A stretch of DNA of 22,091 nt from Spirochaetaceae bacterium (GCA_031257075.1 JAIRPM010000196.1:1-22091); one strand, 5' to 3'; numbered from the stretch's first letter, positions 1-7,597 are shown. Notes: generated by a model from the letters alone, not told the origin. Translations and numbers: made by a program.

Positions 1-492
1 GGGATGCCGCTGTTCCCATGCTTCAGGCGCAATTTGCGCTTGCGCAAATTGCACACGTGAGAACACGCCAAGGATGGGCGGCAGGGATGCCGCTGTCCCT
101 ATGCTTCAGGCGCAATTTGCGCCTGCGCTAATTGCACACGTGAAAACACGCCAAGGATGGGCGGCAGGGATGCCGCTGTTCCTATGCTTTAGGTGCAATT
201 TGCGCTTGCCCAAATTGCATACGTGAGAACACGCCAAGGATGGGCGGCAAGGATGCCGCTGTTCCTATGCTTTAGGCGCAATTTGCGCTTGCGCAAATTG
301 CACACGTGAGAACACGCCACGGATGGGCGGCAGGGATGCCGCTGTTCCTATGCTTCAGGCGCAATTTGCGCTTGCGTAAAGTGCATACGTGAGAACACGC
401 CAAGGATGGGCGGCAGGGATGCCGCTGTTCCTATGCTTTAGGCGCAATTTGCGCCTGCGCAAATTGCGCACGTGAGAACACGCCAAGGATGG
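1..492. repeat. 83-bp tandem repeat array, two hairpins per unit
   Basis: Five complete 83-bp units begin at 1, 84, 167, 250 and 333. A sixth, cut to about 77 bp, begins at 416. Units differ by only a few substitutions. Each contains an inverted repeat, GCAATTTGCGC then GCGCAAATTGC with a 2-nt spacer, and a second one, GCGGCA/TGCCGC with a GGGA loop, spanning the unit junctions. In unit 3 a change in one arm (GCGC to GTGC) is matched by A in the other arm, and unit 6 is a perfect 13-bp stem, so pairing is partly preserved. Because 83 is not a multiple of three, the array cannot be a protein repeat. The array begins at the window edge and may continue to the left. It fills the whole gene-free stretch 1-499. 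Confidence 0.95.
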
Positions 493-510
493 CGTGTTCT
501 CACGCTTTTT
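471..510 (+). terminator. Perfect 14-bp hairpin plus T-tract at array/murA junction
   Basis: CGTGAGAACACGCC (471-484), a 6-nt loop (485-490) and the exact complement GGCGTGTTCTCACG (491-504) are followed by CTTTTT (505-510). Read on the plus strand this is a textbook intrinsic terminator for any transcript crossing the array from the left. On the minus strand the same hairpin forms directly at the murA stop codon but has no U-tract after it. The left arm belongs to the last repeat unit, and the right arm is the last bases of murA. Confidence 0.75.
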
Positions 511-1774
511 CTATCTTTGCGCCCAGCGCGGTTAGGCGCGCTGTAATATTTTCATAACCGCGTTCAATCTGGTAGACATTGCGTATTGTGGTTTTACCCT
601 CGGCGCAAAAGGCGGCTATCACCATTGCCATGCCGGCGCGCACATCGGGGCTGGTAACAACACTGCCGGAAAGTTTAGCCCGTCCGGAAATAACGGCGCG
701 GTGGGGGTCGCAGAGAACAATGCGCGCGCCCATACCTATCAGCATATCAACAAAAAACATACGCGATTCAAACATTTTTTCATGGACTAGACAGGTTCCT
801 TCAACTTGAGTAGCCAGCACGGTAATAATACTGGTAAGGTCGGGCGGGAAACCGGGCCATGGGGCATCATCAATTTTGGGAATCATCCCTCCCAGGTCGT
901 TATTCACCTTGAGCGCCTGTTTTTTTGACAGATGTATAGTTGTGTTTTCATGTTCCCAGACAACGCCAAGTTTGCCAAACGCCGTTTTTGCCGGCCGTAT
1001 GTCGGCGGGAAGCACCCCGTCAATTTCCAATTCGCCATGAGTTGCCGCGGCCAACCCTAGAAACGAACCTACTTCCATATAATCCGCGCCGATAGCATAT
1101 TCGCAGCCGTGTAATTTTTCCCTGCCGCTGATATGGAGAATGTTGGAGCCGATGCCGTCAATCTTTGCGCCCATTGCCCTCAGCATACGGCACAAATCCT
1201 GCACATGCGGCTCGCAGGCGGCGTTTGTAATCACAGTTTCACCCGCGGCCAGCGCCGCCGCCATAAGGGCATTTTCGGTCGCGGTAACGGATGCCTCATC
1301 CAAAAAAATGTCCGCGCCGCGCAGTTTGCGGGCGGTGAATTCAAAATTGTTTTTTGTTTTAACTTTTGCGCCAAGTTCGGTAAGGGCCAGAAAATGCGTG
1401 TCCAGCCGGCGGCGGCCGATAACATCACCGCCGGGCGGCGGCAGGCTCACCTCGCCGGAACGGGCAAGCAGCGGGCCGGCAAACAGTATCGAAGCGCGGA
1501 TTTTTTCGGCGGCCTCATCAGGTACTTTGCTCGAAACAATGTCCGCCGCCGTCAGTTTCCACGTATTCAGGCCCAGTTGCTCGGCGCGGCCGCCGAGCGC
1601 CGTGTAAATCTGGAGCATAACGCGCACATCCTCGATGTCGGGAATATTGGAAAGCACAACCGGCTCCGGTGTCAAAAGCGAAGCGGCAATACAGGGCAGC
1701 GCCGCGTTCTTGTTCCCGCTCGCCGTTACCTTGCCGCCAATAGGCATTCCGCCTTCAATAATATAACTGCTCAT
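500..1774 (-). CDS. murA: UDP-N-acetylglucosamine 1-carboxyvinyltransferase, Asp-type active site
   Basis: Cytoplasmic enzyme of the first committed peptidoglycan step: it transfers enolpyruvate from PEP to UDP-GlcNAc. The 424 residues match the family length. The N-terminal SGNKNAALP motif carries the catalytic-site Lys22, and FPPDL contains the conserved general-base Asp. The active-site loop reads PPPGGDVIGRRR, so residue 117 is Asp where E. coli has Cys115. Asp at this position is known to give fosfomycin-insensitive enzymes, for example in mycobacteria. The ATG start has GGAG 6 nt upstream. The gene lies 18 bp after the outer-membrane protein gene on the same strand, so it is probably the last gene of that operon. 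The final Ala codon and TGA stop are built from the inverted copy of the flanking repeat. Confidence 0.97.
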   Translation of the reverse strand: MSSYIIEGGMPIGGKVTASGNKNAALPCIAASLLTPEPVVLSNIPDIEDVRVMLQIYTALGGRAEQLGLNTWKLTAADIVSSKVPDEAAEKIRASILFAGPLLARSGEVSLPPPGGDVIGRRRLDTHFLALTELGAKVKTKNNFEFTARKLRGADIFLDEASVTATENALMAAALAAGETVITNAACEPHVQDLCRMLRAMGAKIDGIGSNILHISGREKLHGCEYAIGADYMEVGSFLGLAAATHGELEIDGVLPADIRPAKTAFGKLGVVWEHENTTIHLSKKQALKVNNDLGGMIPKIDDAPWPGFPPDLTSIITVLATQVEGTCLVHEKMFESRMFFVDMLIGMGARIVLCDPHRAVISGRAKLSGSVVTSPDVRAGMAMVIAAFCAEGKTTIRNVYQIERGYENITARLTALGAKIEKA

Positions 1775-1792
1775 ATTTTACTCCGCCGCTGT

Positions 1793-3151
1793 TCATTCAT
1801 AATGCTGAAAATTATATACGCCTCTTACAACCGCGATAATGCTGAACGCAAAAGGCCGGTTTGCCGTGTCTAAATTTTTACGGTAGTAGGTGTTGTCCGC
1901 ATTCGTCCCCAGCGCCGTCTGCGTCGTTAAATATATCTGCAAATGGCGTACCGGTTCAAACCGCACCCCGGAAACAACCTGCCCGGAATTAATGTTGTAG
2001 GAATAAAGGAAATTCACAAAAAAGGAAGTGTTCCAAAAAACGCCGGGGCGTATATTTATATTTAACGCGGAATTATAACCGGTCAAAAGCAATATTTCAT
2101 TTTTTTCTTCTTTTCTGATGTAGTTGTCGGAAAGAGCCTTATCGGTTTTTTCATCGTTGTAATAGAATTCACCGTTTATTATTAAACGGCGGTCAAAAAA
2201 ATCATTGATAAATCCAATGCTGTACGAAAACTGCATTTTATCCAGCGGGGATGTTACGTCAAGCGTGTTTTGATACGACAGCATTGATTCCGCGTATACT
2301 TCCATCTGCCGGAAAACTGTTTTGTTCATAGATAGAAAAAAACGGAGCGGCATATTTTTGTGAAAATAAGCGCCTATATCAATATCAATAAACGGAACGG
2401 CCAGATTGAATTTAAGGCCATAACCCAATTCCTGTATTTTGGGCTCTTCCGGGTTAGCAAACAGGCTGGGACGCGCCATTATCACAAATTGAAGGCCGCC
2501 TACGCCTATGGGTATATCGGCGCGCATCGCGTAGGCATCGCCCGGTTTTGTAATATCTATCGGAACATGCGCAAGCAAATCGGCATACGGATAATTCGGC
2601 GAATGTCCCCAGTGCTGTTCAAATTTTCCCACCCGAAAATACAAAGCATTAATGATATTAAAATCAACAAAAAATTCTTTGAACAAAATAGGAATATCGC
2701 TCTGTTGAACAGTGGGAATCGTAAACGTAATAGTCTGCCTCACTCGTAAAAAACGGGAAGGCTGAATGGCAAGCCCCAGTGTCGCGCTTAAATACGCGCC
2801 GATTATAACATCAAACGTTTCGCTGTCCGTATCGAATTTCCAAGGCGTGTTAAAATTCCATGGCGTGTCGCTGAATCCGGGAAAAAGCCCCAGCCCTGCC
2901 GCGTATGAAGCGTCCATCGCAAAACCGGGCTGGGCAAATACGGTCGTTATATTTTCATCACGCGCCAAATAGTCATCTCCGGCGCTGGTAACAGGCTTTG
3001 AACGCTGCGCGGCATCCGTCTTGCCAAAAAGTTCATCCTCGCTTTTATCCAGAAGTTCCTGCTGCCCGTACGCCGGCGGCGCTTGCAGCGCCGCCGCAAG
3101 CGCAAATGCAAGCGCCGCTGCAAGCGCAAATGCGGGAGAAACATATTTCAT
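1793..3151 (-). CDS. Predicted outer-membrane beta-barrel protein
   Basis: A 452-residue protein with a Sec-type signal peptide (residues 1 to about 29, probable cleavage after AYG). The mature part is rich in alternating hydrophobic and aromatic stretches typical of amphipathic strands, for example FLRVRQTITFTIP, ALYFRVGKFEQHWG and RRLIINGEFYYNDE. No long hydrophobic helix is present after the signal peptide. This indicates an outer-membrane barrel, but I cannot name the family. Its start overlaps the stop of the LolA-like gene by 4 bp (ATGA), which indicates translational coupling. It sits inside a lipoprotein-export gene set, so it may receive or assist cargo at the outer membrane (inference). 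The signal peptide contains a tandem duplication of eight residues. The C-terminus is HYE, not the usual terminal aromatic, so classical BAM recognition is unclear. Confidence 0.8.
   Translation of the reverse strand: MKYVSPAFALAAALAFALAAALQAPPAYGQQELLDKSEDELFGKTDAAQRSKPVTSAGDDYLARDENITTVFAQPGFAMDASYAAGLGLFPGFSDTPWNFNTPWKFDTDSETFDVIIGAYLSATLGLAIQPSRFLRVRQTITFTIPTVQQSDIPILFKEFFVDFNIINALYFRVGKFEQHWGHSPNYPYADLLAHVPIDITKPGDAYAMRADIPIGVGGLQFVIMARPSLFANPEEPKIQELGYGLKFNLAVPFIDIDIGAYFHKNMPLRFFLSMNKTVFRQMEVYAESMLSYQNTLDVTSPLDKMQFSYSIGFINDFFDRRLIINGEFYYNDEKTDKALSDNYIRKEEKNEILLLTGYNSALNINIRPGVFWNTSFFVNFLYSYNINSGQVVSGVRFEPVRHLQIYLTTQTALGTNADNTYYRKNLDTANRPFAFSIIAVVRGVYNFQHYE
3086..3133 (-). repeat. 24-bp tandem duplication in signal-peptide coding region
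   Basis: Two adjacent 24-bp copies (3110-3133 and 3086-3109) match at 22 of 24 positions. Both encode AFALAAAL, giving residues 7-14 and 15-22 of the outer-membrane protein. The unit is a whole number of codons, so gain or loss of a copy would change the hydrophobic core length without a frameshift. Confidence 0.9.
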
Positions 3152-3996
3152 TTATTTACCTGTTCCAAATATGTTTTTGAAAAATAACTATCCGGCAGTT
3201 TGCTCAAAACCGGATTGTTTATAGTAATTTGTGTTTTTTCTTTTATGAATTTACCGTTTATCGTAGAACCGCGCATTTCATCGGTCAAAAGAATCGCTTT
3301 GGGAACATAGTAGCCTTTTATGCTGTAATAGTCGGGAATAGCGCTCGAACGGAGCAATTGCCCCGAAAGGCTGTAATCTTCGGATTTGCGCAGCAGCCCG
3401 TCCTCGCTCACCCATATCTTCATTCTGGGATAGGTAACATCGGTATGCACCGCTTCCAGCGTAAGCAGGCGGCAGGCAAAACGCCCCAACTGCGCGTCCG
3501 CAGCGGCGGTAATGCGGTAGTCTTCTGACAGCGTTGAACGGGTAAAATCGCTGTTGCGGGCATTTGAGTTCTGAAAGCGCTCTTTGCTCGATGTTGAATT
3601 GAATTTGCGGCTTTCCGGGTCATAAAACCAGAGCGTATCCCCCTGTTTTAGATAACCCTGCCCATAACTTATCGCCGGCTTCTGTATGACAATGACGTAC
3701 TGTTCTTTGGAATCGCGCCGGTATACGGCCGCTTCGGTAACGTTCCTGCCCTGACCCGGCTTTTCCTGCACAATAACGTAGACGGCGGAAAAATCCGTGT
3801 TGTAATAACTGACAAGGTTGTCAACTTTTTTCAGAAGAGCCTCATCAGCGGTATTCGCATAGAGCAGATGCGGGCAAACCACGGCCAGCGCCGCGGCAAA
3901 AACGCCGGCCCCAACCCGGAAATTCCGAAACAGATTCAAAAGCGCCCCTAAAAACCCTGTTGGATTTTTAGAAACACCGCTCACTATGGTTTTCAT
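3148..3996 (-). CDS. LolA-like outer-membrane lipoprotein-sorting protein
   Basis: A 282-residue exported protein with a long N-region and a hydrophobic core around residues 30-45 (VGAGVFAAALAVVCPHLLYA, probable cleavage after YA). The mature part has the character of the LolA-like lipoprotein-sorting family: an early segment YYNTDFSAVYVIVQEKPG, the central GDTLWFYDPESRKF, then R-F-A-C-R-L-L-T-L-E-A and YPRMKIWVSEDGLLRKSEDYS. These suggest the open half-barrel that shields lipoprotein acyl chains in the periplasm. The ATG start has GGAG 7 nt upstream. It lies 10 bp after the first permease gene and overlaps the barrel-protein gene by 4 bp. The natural reading is a carrier that accepts lipoproteins from the neighbouring ABC transporter. 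Family assignment is from motif memory rather than a search. Confidence 0.8.
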   Translation of the reverse strand: MKTIVSGVSKNPTGFLGALLNLFRNFRVGAGVFAAALAVVCPHLLYANTADEALLKKVDNLVSYYNTDFSAVYVIVQEKPGQGRNVTEAAVYRRDSKEQYVIVIQKPAISYGQGYLKQGDTLWFYDPESRKFNSTSSKERFQNSNARNSDFTRSTLSEDYRITAAADAQLGRFACRLLTLEAVHTDVTYPRMKIWVSEDGLLRKSEDYSLSGQLLRSSAIPDYYSIKGYYVPKAILLTDEMRGSTINGKFIKEKTQITINNPVLSKLPDSYFSKTYLEQVNK

Positions 3997-4006
3997 TACA
4001 ATACTC

Positions 4007-5401
4007 CTATTCTTTTACAGAACCCGCAAGCATATCCGGCAGCGGCGCGCGGGCTGTCCGGCAGGCCGGGGAAAACACCGCCGCCAACAGCATAGCATAT
4101 ATCGCGGCACAGTTAAACAGCATGCTGCCTGCTTTGAAAACCGCCTGCAGGCGGCCTTTGCGCAGAAACATATCCATACCCGGAAACCATTCAAACGAAA
4201 GGAAGGCAAGCATTTTGTTTATAATAAAGGTAAACCCAAATCCCGCAATGAGCGCGAGCGTGGCAAGAAAAAACATTTCCAGTACAAGAATGAATACAAT
4301 GTTTGTTTGGTGAAAACCGATAGCCCTCATCGTCGCGATTTCACGGGTGCGCTCATGAAGTATCAGCCTGCATGTAACGGCGGCGCTCGCAAAAATAATG
4401 ATTAACATCATGATATATAATAAAAGCGTTAATATATTTAACGCCTGCAATATATTTGTTACATCACTTAAAAAAACCGGCAGCGTCAAAAGATACACGA
4501 CAATGCCGGCCGGCCATTCGCGGTCTTTTTGGGCTTCCCAGTCTGAGCGGTTGTAGGCAATGTCCGCAATCTGAAATTTGTCCTCCCGCTCAGGCCGGGA
4601 AGCCAGCGCCGTTTCCAGCGCCCTCTGCAGTTTTTGCCGGCTGCGTTCTACCGCCGCCTGCCGCGCGAAATAAAGCCCGATAAGCGAACATTCATCGCTT
4701 TCAAAGCCCGCCAGTTCGTTCATCGCTTTTCTGTCTATAAACGATTTGTACATGCCAAACACTGAACTTTCCGCAAATATGCCGGCAACGATAAACGAAG
4801 CGGTGTTTTTTTGCCTGTAACGGTTTTCTATTTCTAATATAACCCTGTCGCCGGGCTGGGCGTTTATTTTTTGCGCGATAGGCTGTGAAAGAAGAATAGA
4901 ATCGCCGGCAAGCGTAGCGTGTTTTTTATCCGCACCATTGGATGCCCCCCCCTCCCCTGCCCCGCTCTCCGGTTCTTTGCCCGCCGCCCAGGGTAAATTT
5001 TCAAGATATTCAGATTCCCTGTCCCAGTCCAGTCCGAACAAGTACCGCGCCAGAGCGGTTTCCCCATTGTGAAAAATATTCGCGTTGCCAAAATACCGCG
5101 TGCGCTGTACCATACGCGATGGTTTTATGTTTGCCGTATCCATAGCGTTTTTGATAATTTGTAAATATTCCTGCGATAGATGGTCTATTGCCGAATTGGA
5201 ATCATCGCCCAGTATTACAATATCACCGGCATAATGCCCCTGCGCGGAATAATACATGCTTTTTGCCATGCCGTCTTTTATAGAAACAATAACGGTTACA
5301 ATGCAAAAGCCAAACGTGAGGGCGCAGAATAAAAAAAGATAACGCCGGCGGTAACGTAAAAGATATTTAAGGGAAAGTTTAAATGCCTCTTGTATGCGCA
5401 T
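4007..5401 (-). CDS. FtsX/LolC-LolE-type ABC transporter permease (first)
   Basis: A 464-residue inner-membrane permease. One transmembrane helix near residues 21-42 is followed by a large periplasmic domain (about 43-315), then three helices near 321-345, 367-393 and 425-448. The motif ERTREIATMRAIGF after the second helix is the hallmark cytoplasmic coupling loop of MacB/LolCE permeases. With the second permease and LolD it would form a LolCDE-like complex that extracts lipoproteins from the inner membrane. It starts 12 bp after the second permease stop; the upstream GGAAG is at a rather long spacing. Around residue 150 a low-complexity insert (ESGAGEGGASNGAD) is encoded through a run of eight G on the coding strand. 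Which of the two permeases corresponds to LolC or LolE cannot be decided here. Confidence 0.92.
   Translation of the reverse strand: MRIQEAFKLSLKYLLRYRRRYLFLFCALTFGFCIVTVIVSIKDGMAKSMYYSAQGHYAGDIVILGDDSNSAIDHLSQEYLQIIKNAMDTANIKPSRMVQRTRYFGNANIFHNGETALARYLFGLDWDRESEYLENLPWAAGKEPESGAGEGGASNGADKKHATLAGDSILLSQPIAQKINAQPGDRVILEIENRYRQKNTASFIVAGIFAESSVFGMYKSFIDRKAMNELAGFESDECSLIGLYFARQAAVERSRQKLQRALETALASRPEREDKFQIADIAYNRSDWEAQKDREWPAGIVVYLLTLPVFLSDVTNILQALNILTLLLYIMMLIIIFASAAVTCRLILHERTREIATMRAIGFHQTNIVFILVLEMFFLATLALIAGFGFTFIINKMLAFLSFEWFPGMDMFLRKGRLQAVFKAGSMLFNCAAIYAMLLAAVFSPACRTARAPLPDMLAGSVKE
4945..4952. repeat. C8/G8 homopolymer in permease gene
   Basis: Eight C on the plus strand (eight G in the coding strand), followed by T and C4. 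It lies in the Gly-rich insert near residues 150-152 of the first permease. A one-base slip would frameshift the gene before its three C-terminal helices. Confidence 0.95.
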
Positions 5402-5413
5402 AAATGTATCTTC

Positions 5414-6850
5414 CTAACCCTGCCGCAGCGCCACAACAGGTTCGATTTTTACCGCTGTTTCCACAGGATATACCGATGACAGTACGCTTAACAAAAGCGC
5501 CGCCGCTGCGGAAACCGAGGCAAGCGTCAGTGAAAAATCAACGCGCAGTTCAGCGCCGCCGAGCATAGCCGCGAGAATTTCATTGCCTATATGAATGTGC
5601 ATCCCGTTAATTACGCGCAGGGCAAGCGCGCCAAGCGCGCAGGAAACAAGGCCGGCAGCAAGGCCGAGTAGCGCATTTTCGCCCAGTATAAGCGCGCGTA
5701 TATACCCGCGGGACGCGCCGACAACCCGAAGCGTCCCGATTTCACGGGTACGCTTAAAAACCGCAATAAGCAGTATGTTAATCACGGCAATAATTCCCGC
5801 AATGCTTACCAGCGCCATGCCGCCGTTAAAGAGCGCCGAAAGCAGCAGCACAATTATCGCGCTGCCGCCGGCCGCAAGCCGCCAGCCAAGCGCGGCCGCG
5901 CCGTACCTTTCCAGCGTTTTGTTCAGCGAGTTTGTAAACAGAGCGGCATTTACGCCGGGCTGCAGGCGGACAATTATAAAGTTCCAGTCGCCGGCATCTA
6001 TTGGGGGAGGGGGGGGGGTATCAACCGCCGTTTTCACGCCGGCGTTCTCTTCTGAACGGAGGCTGCCGTCCCCGGCGGCGCTCTCCCCAAACAAATCATC
6101 ATCGCTTAGGCTGATAAGGGAAACGGCGGAATCGTCAACTTCTACATCCGCCGTGGCTATCTGTATTTGCGCCAATATGCGGGCGGTTTGCGCGTCTATT
6201 ATAGCGATGTTGTTCATAAAACCGGAGGGGCTGTCATAGGAAAATATGCCCGCAAGCGGGACTTCACGGATTTTGAAACCAAAGTTTCCGGCGGCGGTAA
6301 AGGTAATCATAGCGCCCGGCACAGGAGGGGGGACACCTGCCCGCCGTGAAAGGTCGGCGGCGGCCGCGCGGGTAAGCATAACGCCGGATTCGCCTGTGCG
6401 CAAAAAACGGCCTTCTTCCAGTTTTATCCCCGGGAAAAGCGGGAAATAATCGCCACCGTCAACGCCGCAAAGCAGCGCGGGCTGCCGGCCTCCTCCGGCA
6501 TATTCCATTGCCGCTTTGGTAGAAACCTGCCCGGCGGCGGCGGCAATTTCCGGCATTTCACGCACCGCGTTTATCAGCAGGCTATAAGCGGGCAGCACCG
6601 GTATGCTGAAATAGTCTTCCACAATCGGCGCGTTGGCACCAAATAGATTCATTGTTACTTCGCCTTGTTTTTCAATAATCAAATCACCGGTCAAACTTTC
6701 AATATAGGAACGGCGCAGGCCGCGGCTGGAACGGGCTATGATGCTGTTTCCTATAAAAAACAAAAGCGTGATAACCGTTAAAAGCGCGGTAATAACGGCG
6801 CTGTTTTTTTTGTTGCGGATTATATTTTTGACGGCAAGCGCGAGTATCAT
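5414..6850 (-). CDS. FtsX/LolC-LolE-type ABC transporter permease (second)
   Basis: A 478-residue inner-membrane permease with an N-terminal helix near 17-36, a large periplasmic domain, and C-terminal helices near 331-365, 385-410 and 440-462. The coupling motif KRTREIGTLRVVGASRGYI follows the second helix, and the C-terminal YPVETAVKIEPVVALRQG is typical of the family. Its start codon overlaps the lolD stop (ATGA), so the two are translationally coupled, as expected for subunits of one transporter. Residues of about 250-285 form a hydrophilic, poorly conserved-looking insert that includes DTPPPPPID. This is encoded by a run of ten C on the coding strand, an obvious slippage site inside an otherwise essential-looking gene. 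Only about 15% of its length is needed to recognise the family, so the assignment is firm; the exact cargo is inferred. Confidence 0.93.
   Translation of the reverse strand: MILALAVKNIIRNKKNSAVITALLTVITLLFFIGNSIIARSSRGLRRSYIESLTGDLIIEKQGEVTMNLFGANAPIVEDYFSIPVLPAYSLLINAVREMPEIAAAAGQVSTKAAMEYAGGGRQPALLCGVDGGDYFPLFPGIKLEEGRFLRTGESGVMLTRAAAADLSRRAGVPPPVPGAMITFTAAGNFGFKIREVPLAGIFSYDSPSGFMNNIAIIDAQTARILAQIQIATADVEVDDSAVSLISLSDDDLFGESAAGDGSLRSEENAGVKTAVDTPPPPPIDAGDWNFIIVRLQPGVNAALFTNSLNKTLERYGAAALGWRLAAGGSAIIVLLLSALFNGGMALVSIAGIIAVINILLIAVFKRTREIGTLRVVGASRGYIRALILGENALLGLAAGLVSCALGALALRVINGMHIHIGNEILAAMLGGAELRVDFSLTLASVSAAAALLLSVLSSVYPVETAVKIEPVVALRQG
6003..6018. repeat. G5-A-G10 homopolymer tract in second permease gene
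   Basis: On the plus strand five G (6003-6007), an A, then ten G (6009-6018). In the coding strand this is C10 T C5 and encodes the Pro run at residues 278-282. It is the longest homopolymer I see in the window, of the length class that controls phase variation elsewhere in treponemes. Confidence 0.95.
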
Positions 6851-7542
6851 TTGCGCTCCTCGGAAGCAACCTCGCCATCATGCAAAAAAATTACATGGCT
6901 TGCCATGTTCCATATTTTTGAATCATGCGTAGAAAAAATAAATGTGGTGCCGTTTTCGGCGTTTATTTTTCTCATAAGCGAAAGGACACGCTCGCCGTTG
7001 GCCGAATCAAGGTTGGCGGTAGGTTCATCGGCAATAACAATGGCCGGCTTGGCGGCAAGCGCCCGCGCTATGGCGACCCGCTGCTGCTGGCCGCCCGACA
7101 ATTCCGAAGGCAGATGATTGCGCCGTTCAGCAAGCCCTACTTCGGCAAGGAGGTTTTCCACCCAGAGGCGGCGTTCGGATTTGCTGCGCGAGAGCGGATT
7201 TTTTTTGTTTAACAAAAGGGGCAGTTCAACGTTTTCATACACGGAAAGCACGGGAAGAAGGTTGAATGATTGAAAGATAAACCCCAGCGTTTCCTGCCGC
7301 GCCCGCGTAAGTTCGCGGTTGGAAAACGATGCCGTATCGCGCCCTTGTATACGCACACTGCCCCGCGTAGGCGTATCAATAAGCCCGATGACATTCATAA
7401 TGGTAGTTTTGCCGGAACCGGACGGCCCCGCTATAGCGACAAAATCGCCTGCTTGCAGGGTAAGATTTATCCCACGCAGCGCGTCAACCTGTACATTGCC
7501 CAATTGATAACTTTTCCAGACATCCTGTAATTCTACTATCAC
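6847..7542 (-). CDS. lolD: Lipoprotein-export ABC transporter ATPase
   Basis: ATPase partner of the two downstream permeases, powering lipoprotein release from the inner membrane. From the GTG start chosen here the protein has 231 residues, the usual LolD length. It shows Walker A GPSGSGKT (39-46), Q-loop FIFQSFNLLP, signature LSGGQQQRVAIARAL, Walker B IVIADEPTANLD and the switch His in STHD. The reading frame can be opened upstream at TTG codons (7572 and 7560), but these would add a non-family extension with no ribosome site. At GTG 7542 the protein begins IVELQDVWKSYQLG, as family members do. No Shine-Dalgarno precedes it, but TATGAT ends 6 nt upstream. The stop overlaps the next permease start by 4 bp. 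Confidence 0.93.
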   Translation of the reverse strand: MIVELQDVWKSYQLGNVQVDALRGINLTLQAGDFVAIAGPSGSGKTTIMNVIGLIDTPTRGSVRIQGRDTASFSNRELTRARQETLGFIFQSFNLLPVLSVYENVELPLLLNKKNPLSRSKSERRLWVENLLAEVGLAERRNHLPSELSGGQQQRVAIARALAAKPAIVIADEPTANLDSANGERVLSLMRKINAENGTTFIFSTHDSKIWNMASHVIFLHDGEVASEERK

Positions 7543-7548
7543 AGATAC

Positions 7549-7554
7549 ATCATA
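7549..7554 (-). promoter_or_regulatory. -10-like TATGAT 6 nt before lolD GTG
   Basis: TATGAT on the minus strand, followed by 6 nt and the GTG start of lolD. If used, transcription would begin at or next to the start codon. No convincing -35 element is visible, so this is weak alone. It matches the arrangement seen before ispG and the GLUG lipoprotein gene. Confidence 0.35.
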
Positions 7555-7597
7555 GCGCAAAAAACAACGCAATGCGAGTGGGCGCGTTGCCCCTCAT
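7550..7597 (-). CDS. Possible 15-residue leader ORF before lolD
   Basis: A perfect AGGAGG (7605-7610) lies between flgK and lolD but is 62 bases from the lolD GTG start. It is 7 nt before an ATG opening a 15-codon frame (MRGNAPTRIALFFAL, stop TGA at 7550-7552) that ends 7 nt before the lolD start. A second ATG immediately after the AGGAGG opens a different 21-codon frame. The ribosome site may therefore serve a leader peptide that couples translation into lolD. It is short, of unknown function, and could be chance. Confidence 0.25.
   Translation of the reverse strand: MRGNAPTRIALFFAL

Noticed and set aside
1..492. CRISPR array
   Set aside because: The whole 83-bp unit repeats with scattered substitutions; there are no unique spacers between conserved short repeats and no cas genes nearby.
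1133..1873. 246-codon plus-strand ORF opposite murA
   Set aside because: Antisense shadow of murA. Composition is Arg/His/Gln-rich with no domain, no ribosome site and no protein-like pattern; murA is unmistakable on the other strand.
5595..6239. 214-codon plus-strand ORF opposite the second permease
   Set aside because: Shadow frame of the permease gene; Ser/Ala/Pro-rich without recognisable motif.
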